Of a stretch of DNA of 64,000 bases, positions 57,492-64,000 are shown in pieces. Source of the DNA: Coniochaeta sp. PMI_546 (lineage: Eukaryota > Ascomycota > Sordariomycetes > Coniochaetales > Coniochaetaceae). Position 1 is the stretch's first letter. Each line of letters begins with the position of its first letter. The notes under the pieces were generated by a model, which was not told the origin of the DNA, did not search any database, and saw nothing but the letters and a program-made list of their open reading frames with translations. The stretch covers positions 186,001-250,000 of the forward strand of contig MU271153.1 in NCBI GenBank assembly GCA_021432605.1. Reading direction: 5' to 3'. A program made the position numbers and the translations under genes.

Positions 57492-58584
57492 GATATGCAG
57501 TAATTGTGCTCAGGTGTCCAGGTGTGAGGTCGACTGCCTGGAAGAGGACGTGAGAGCAAGTCGAATGGTTGTCGGATTCGTGTTTGTTGGTAAATTGGTC
57601 GGATTGTCTGGCAGCTGTAGCTTTCGAGCCTCAGCAATGGCAATGATGGATGGAAAGGCTTCAAGGCGGGTCTCCAAACGGCCTAGCTCAACCCACAGGT
57701 GCAAGGCTGCAGCTGAGTTACGTTGACTTACGTAACAGAGCTTAGTGGGTTCGTGCTTCGGTACCTTACGAAGGTACCTTCAAGGCCCTGGATACGTACC
57801 TACTGTGGCACTGTGCACAACTCAGCTTAGCGGTGGTGCACGAGCCACCGGATCGGGAGCTCCAAATGTTCGAACAAAGCTCCGGTTAACCGGGTGTGAG
57901 CTCATGTTTGCCCGATATCCAACGCCGCTTTCCTAGAAGACTTGAAAAAGCCGAAATATGGCAAGACTTGTTGTTCAGAATATGAACCTTGAGGAAGTGC
58001 AATATGTATTTGAGCCTCCAGAGACAGTACGACGTGATGAGGTGTGAACTACCTTAAATGTAATTCATAGACACAATGTCAATCAATGGCTTCAGGAGGC
58101 GAGTGTCTTTTAACAATGGAAGCTCTCAGTTTCCTAACCGGCCCTTTCACCCGTAAGCGTCTGATAGGTCTGACCTCCCCATTGCAGCGTGAATGTCGCG
58201 AGCCTCGGTGGACGGGAGCTTCAAATGTCAGGAACATAGCGGAAATCTGCAGGCTCTAGCTGTGGGGAAGACGCCCTGGCTTAGCGGAGCTTTAGTCGTT
58301 ATTTAGTGGCCCCCCGGTTGCCGTCCACTGCCCATCACAACCTGGGCTGTTCCCTGCCGCTCCGTAACCGTCGGTACATTTCGCAGCACGTCTTCCAAAA
58401 TTTCCAACTGTTCTTTATTTCGACGTGCCTCGCGACCACCTTATTCCCTCAACCGCACTTCAATTGCTCCAAGCAATTGTCCTGATCGCCTCTTCTCTCT
58501 TCGAAGCCCAGCTCCTGATCAACTTTTAGGGACTTTCCCGACTCTAATTCGACGCTATTCGCGCATCATCAACACAGATCCAAG
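57492..58584. promoter_or_regulatory. Divergent promoter region, rpn8 / adk1
   Basis: 1.1 kb with both promoters. Paired GGTACCTT/AAGGTACC motifs lie at 57762-57779 and a GTACCTA at 57796-57802. The right part (58340-58560) is pyrimidine-rich, consistent with an adk1 leader. Confidence 0.5.
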
Positions 58585-59612
<1,028 letters not shown>

Positions 59613-60343
59613 GAAAGGGGGGGAGGGCTGTGTGGTGCGGGTTGTGGAGTGGAGCGAGCGGGTGTGCTAGATGACGGGGAGATGATGAGTTGGACGATGA
59701 GGATGTGGGGGCTATGAATACCTAATTCTCCCGTCTTTTTTTCTTCCTGTCTTGGAGGGCTGGATATGGCGGCCTTGGAAGCCTGGTCTGAGCATGTGCG
59801 AGTAAATGTTTGTGAACAACATGGGACGGTGGAATGATCAAAAGGCGAACTGTTACTGCGATTATGATTTCAGGCGAGGTGACAAGAGCCGTGGGGAGAT
59901 GAGGAACCGTTGTAACTACCCTCTACCTCTTGTATAAACAGAGCCGCTGCCCTACCTTGATCCGGAAGCTCTGTGACGTGTCATGGTTCGAGGTTGAGAC
60001 TAGATCATGATGCGCACAACGAACAAATATTCTGAGGTATGGGACGGATGGTACGCAAAAGTCTTCCATCTCCGGGATAAGAGGTCCATGTCTGTAAATT
60101 AGAAGGGTATGATAGACCGTGGCGCTATGCTATAAACATGAGAGGGAAAGAAAGGGGTATCCCGATCCTGCAAATCCGTATATGAGAGAAGAAGCCGCCG
60201 CCCAAGCCAGAAAATCTATATGCCAAAGTCCGGAGGGCGCCGAAGGAGTAGGTATAGATATATTATTATGTGACGCAGGGTCAGGACACCGTCAGGTAAC
60301 CGGTAGGTCCTATCTACGTGGTGTTGCTATGATGGAAGGTTAG
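59613..60343. other. Convergent spacer, adk1 / hook
   Basis: 731 nt between two 3' ends, with no supported gene. It is relatively AT-rich from about 60100 to 60270. Confidence 0.5.
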
Positions 60344-63265
60344 TTAGAAGGTGGCATTTCTCGTGGCTGGCAAGGGGCAAAGCGTACCATTGACCAACTG
60401 ACGCTGCTTGTTTAGCCAGCTTTTCGGGACGTCGTGCCGCCTTTGTAGTACGACGTGGTTGCTTTGTAGGCGGCTGGTGAGGTCGTACCAGGCGCTTGAT
60501 ATGAGGGCGTTTTCTCGTTGGAGGTTCTTGATTATGGCGTCTTGGGCCGCCTGTGTTTCGAAAAGTGTGAGTATGCTAAAGTTGATCATGAACGGGTACG
60601 ACGGGGGAAGGAAGAGTATGCGTTGGTCGACACAGTACAGATTGTGTACAATGTCCAATACACGGACCAGAATCCAGAAAATACGTAGATAAATGAATTG
60701 ATATGGAAGCAAAGACATACCTTTTGCGCCGCGTAAGCACCACCACTCTCGGCTGCCTTGAGCCGCCGCTGTAGCTCGTACTTCTCCTGCTCGGCTTTCT
60801 CCAGTTGCTTGGAATACACCAGTTAGCTTCTACTTTGAACTCGTCGCTAAGTTGTGAGGATTGAATCTGCTCCTGGTCTTGCGCACTCGCGAAATGCTGA
60901 ATGCTTCGGGTGGCGGAGGCATGCGCGCCAGCGGCCCCTCCCAGCAGGTCTGCGCTCCATTCTCTCCGGTGACGAGCAGCTCGCGGTGGAGCCTGGACGG
61001 CCCAGAATGCGAGGATGAAGCCCTGCCTTTCCGAGACAGGGTAGGAGAGGAGTTCCTAATTGTGGGCAAGAGACCACTCACCTGAATCTTGGTCTTGAGG
61101 GCTGTTTTAAGCTTCTCAGTCTTTTCGGCATCTTCCTTCTTGACCTTCTGGTCAGCGACTTGATCAGAAGCTGAGGTCGGTGAAGTCGAGGCCGGGAGGC
61201 CGGCAGTCTTGGCGTCGTCGAGCTGCTGCCGGATCTTGTCTTTTGACAGAAGCGCGTCCATGAGTTGCTGCTGTATCCGTTCGTAGTCAATCCTCTTCTC
61301 TTCAAGCTGTTTCCTTGTCGCCTCCAGCTCGGTCATGAGTGACGCCGAGACAAGCTGGTCGGACGACTTGAGCACCTCGAGTGCGTCGATCGACTCTTGC
61401 CCAACAGCGGTCACTGCGTCAAGATTGTCAGCCATGTCCCTAGAGACGTCTGCCTCTTTCATATAAGTGCGCAACATACAATCAGTCTTGACAACCATTA
61501 GCTCGCGGTCCTTATCAGCGACCTCGGCTTTGAGCTTCTGCAGCTCGTTTTGCACACGCTCGAGTTCCGTAGCGCTGTTGAGAAAGTCCTTCTGCACGGT
61601 GTTGAAGGCCTCGTCCCTGTAGTACTCGGGCGTTAGTATGTTTAACTCGCCGATCTGCATAGCTGCGTCTATGGCACGAACTAACCCTTTGCTTGTGCCC
61701 TTGTCGATAAGAGCTTTGATCTGCTGTTGAGCAACCACATATTTCTCATAAACCTCGTTGTACTTGATAGTCAGGAGGCTCTCCTTCTTCTTCTCGATGT
61801 CGAGATCGGTTCGTAGCCGCTCATTTTCAGCCGCAACTCCCATGTTGTTTCTGAGGAGCCTGTTCTCAGCTTCCAGGCGGGAGATTTCGAGCCTGTACCT
61901 CGCAGCTGGATCTGCGGTCGTCTGCAGTTCTTGTTCGAGGTTTGAGAGAACGCCGCTCGCGCCCGGACTAGCTGGAACCGAGGAGCCTGACAGTTGAAGC
62001 CTTTCTTGCAGGTCTTTGATCTGCTCTTCGCTAACACGAAGTTGATCCTGCAGAATCTGCCTCTCCAGCTTCACGCTCTCATTCTCCTCCTTGAGATTGA
62101 TTTTGATTGACTGATCGTCAAACTTCTCGCGCTCGTACGTCTCCATTTGCTTTCGATATTGCTGGCAGGTATACTTGAGAGCTTCGTTGTCTGCCCTCAT
62201 CTTGTCGAATTCCTGTACCTGCTCCCTCAGCTCATGATTTTGCGTCTCGAGCTCACGATTCCTCTGCTCGGTGATCTTGGCTTCCTCAGCGCTCTTCTTG
62301 TACCATTCGGCCTGTTTTAATTTCGAGGAGAGTGTATCTCGCTCGTGTAGCAGTTCCTTGACTTGGTCGCTTAGTTCCTCGGCCTTCTCGGCCTTGACCT
62401 TGAAGACTTCCAGTTCGTTGCGTAGCTTGAGCTTCTCGATCCGGTCATCCTCGGCCTGGGCTTGGAGCGTGTCTATAAGGTGTTCCTCCTCCCGCTTCTC
62501 GGCCTCTAATTTTCGTATTATAGCAGCTGCGTCCGTCTCGTTCGTTTTCCGCAGCACGTCTCTTTCCCGCTGCGCAATCTGGAGGTCCTGTACGACCTCC
62601 TCCCGCGACATTTGTAGCTGCACGTTCCGAGTCAAAAGGTCCGCGTTCTGTTTCCTCAGTGTGTCAAGCTCTTTACTGAGCCTTGCCATCTCCGCTTCTT
62701 GTGCAAGGTCGGGATCCCTCGGTGCAGGGCTAACGGTATAGTCGTCGAAAGCATCGGTGGAAGTTGGAGCATCCGCATTCCCGTTCAGCTGCGCTCGTGC
62801 CTCGGCATCCTTGATCTGGAATTGTTTCTTCTGTATGATGGCCATGATTTCCCTCTGATCCGGTCTCTCCATCTTCATGATCGCGGGCACGTGTGTCTTC
62901 GCCAGGTCACCGAGGCAAGCTGCCGATACGAAAGCGGAGAGAAACTCGCACATGCCATCCGCATCCGGGTTGTCGATGATACTCCGGAATTGGTTGGGCG
63001 AGGGGGCAAGGTAGGGGTTCTCCTGGCGGAGGAACTGGGCCAGAGCCCTGTATACTGTCTCCAGATTGCGCTTTTTCTCCAGCCATGATGTGGCATTCTG
63101 GTTGAGAGAGGAGCTCCGAAAGTCGGGGTTGAGTATGTGTAGCACTTGAGCCAGAATAACGCCGTCCGTTAGGTCGTCCAGCGTTTCCGCCTTGCGATCG
63201 AGACCTTCGAAGGTGTTGACCCATTTCAGAAGCGCGACCTGCGCACCTTTGCTGAGAGTCGACAT
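60344..63265 (-). CDS. hok1: Hook-family dynein adaptor (HookA/HOK-1)
   Basis: Hook protein linking early endosomes to dynein for long-range transport in hyphae. Exons I support: 63265-61082, 60807-60721 and 60550-60344 (825 residues). Residues 1-155 are the Hook domain (LLKWVNTFEG, LTDGVILAQVLHILNPDF, ADGMCEFLSAFV). Residues about 190-730 are coiled coil. The C-terminal cargo-binding part reads LQRRLKAAESGGAYAAQK, then AAQDAIIKNLQRENALIS and AWYDLTSRLQSNHVVLQRRHD, typical of mould Hooks. The intron 60808-61081 is 274 nt, longer than the others, and its sequence stays open for about 80 codons. It may contain another short exon or allow an alternative C-terminus. Confidence 0.88.
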
Positions 63266-64000
63266 AGCAGAGTCGGAGGTGATCCGAAGATCCGAATGAT
63301 AGTAAGGTTGATCGATCCTGTGATAGGTTTAGAGTTCGGCGGAAGCGTTGTGATACGCGTCGTGGGTACGGGTTGAGAAAGTCAATCCAAGCGGTGTTTC
63401 GTTTGAAGTCGCAGCGAGCTATGGTGTATCTTAACTGTCCAACTCGCCGCCGATTGGATATAGCGTTCGTCGTAAGGCTCGGGTTCATCACAAAAGAGCT
63501 TCGAAAGTATCGAGATTGTCGAGCTCCAAAAGATGCGTCGAGGCTCATTTCATTGTTAGGCGCTGTGTGCTTTGTTCGAGGGCACAGGGACAACAGAGTT
63601 CGGCATTATGCACACACAAGTCGGGACCAAGATACAGAATGTGGAAGACCAAAGGTAAAACAAAGTGTTGTCTCCTACAACGCCAGAACGCATGAACTGA
63701 GAGCTTGTCGTGGCACCTTATCGTGTCCAAGACCCGCAACGCTAGATTTCAGAACCCCAGAGCTTCCCGAGGGTCCAAAACGCAGGGTGACGGGATGCGA
63801 CAGGGGTTTGCCGGCTCGGATTGGCTTGCACCGGCCGCTAGGAAAGCACCTGCATGAACTTCGACCTGACAAGCATTTCCGGCTTCTCGAATGCTTCCAT
63901 GACTGAGGGGGAGGCTGAGAACGAGCAGCATCGGGTCAAGATAGGGTATATATTATGGTGTACTTCATGAGTGCGCAGAGCGAGAGCACAAGTACAGCAA
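63266..64000. promoter_or_regulatory. Upstream region of hok1 to the right edge
   Basis: Contains the hok1 promoter and leader. A plus-strand frame at 63373-63906 has a basic, low-quality translation without family features. A TATATATTA sequence lies at 63946-63954. No gene is supported at the right edge. Confidence 0.45.

Noticed and set aside
63373-63906. 177-codon plus-strand frame near the right edge
   Set aside because: Basic, compositionally random translation with no family match, antisense to the hok1 upstream region.

Overview
This window is nuclear DNA of a filamentous ascomycete (Pezizomycotina, most likely Sordariomycetes). The evidence is the short GT-AG introns (about 45-140 nt) with CTAAC/CTGAC branch sites, the dispersed 5S rRNA gene, and genes typical of moulds: a Pex14/17-type peroxin, PtaB, HbrB, a HookA/HOK-1 adaptor and a relic of a killer-toxin-like chitinase. 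I recognise 21 protein genes with usable ends, one partial gene at the left edge, one 5S rRNA gene, one 5S relic and one chitinase relic. Exon boundaries were set by hand from splice consensus, phase and family conservation; none has transcript support.

Layout. 0-7 kb: a Q/N/H-rich gene cut by the left edge, the INO80 subunit Ies2 (minus) and the peroxin Pex33 (plus). 8-18.7 kb: a Gag1-like-clamp protein, an SPX-domain low-affinity phosphate transporter (minus), the HOPS subunit Vps39, and Gon7 of the KEOPS complex (minus). 19-29 kb: the TORC2 subunit HbrB/Bit61, then the six-exon LIM-domain-binding regulator PtaB with a 22-residue polyglutamine tract. 30-38 kb: an intronless 1,386-residue chromodomain protein (minus), Rab11/Ypt31 with a 13-nt exon, and the 60S assembly factor Brx1. 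38.4-42 kb: a small accessory-looking island made of a 5S relic, a 585-residue gene of an uncharacterised fungal family, a decayed chitinase and a 5S rRNA gene that looks intact. 43-52.6 kb: an F-box protein, the class II deacetylase HDA1 (with a GC-AG intron), a small unknown protein, an iron-type alcohol dehydrogenase and Atg8. 53.6-63.3 kb: coproporphyrinogen oxidase Hem13, a SWIM-finger protein (Sws1/ZSWIM7-like), proteasome subunit Rpn8, adenylate kinase and the Hook dynein adaptor.

Most genes are single-copy housekeeping genes and do not form a biosynthetic cluster. Loose themes are endomembrane traffic and autophagy (Vps39, Rab11, Atg8, Hook, Pex33), nutrient and growth control (SPX transporter, TORC2 subunit) and chromatin (Ies2, chromodomain protein, HDA1). 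No intact transposon, retroelement, CRISPR array or tRNA was seen. The most unusual part is the 38.4-42 kb island bracketed by 5S-like sequences in direct orientation. Among gene structures, the GC-AG intron of hda1 and several short stop-free introns whose length is a multiple of three stand out.
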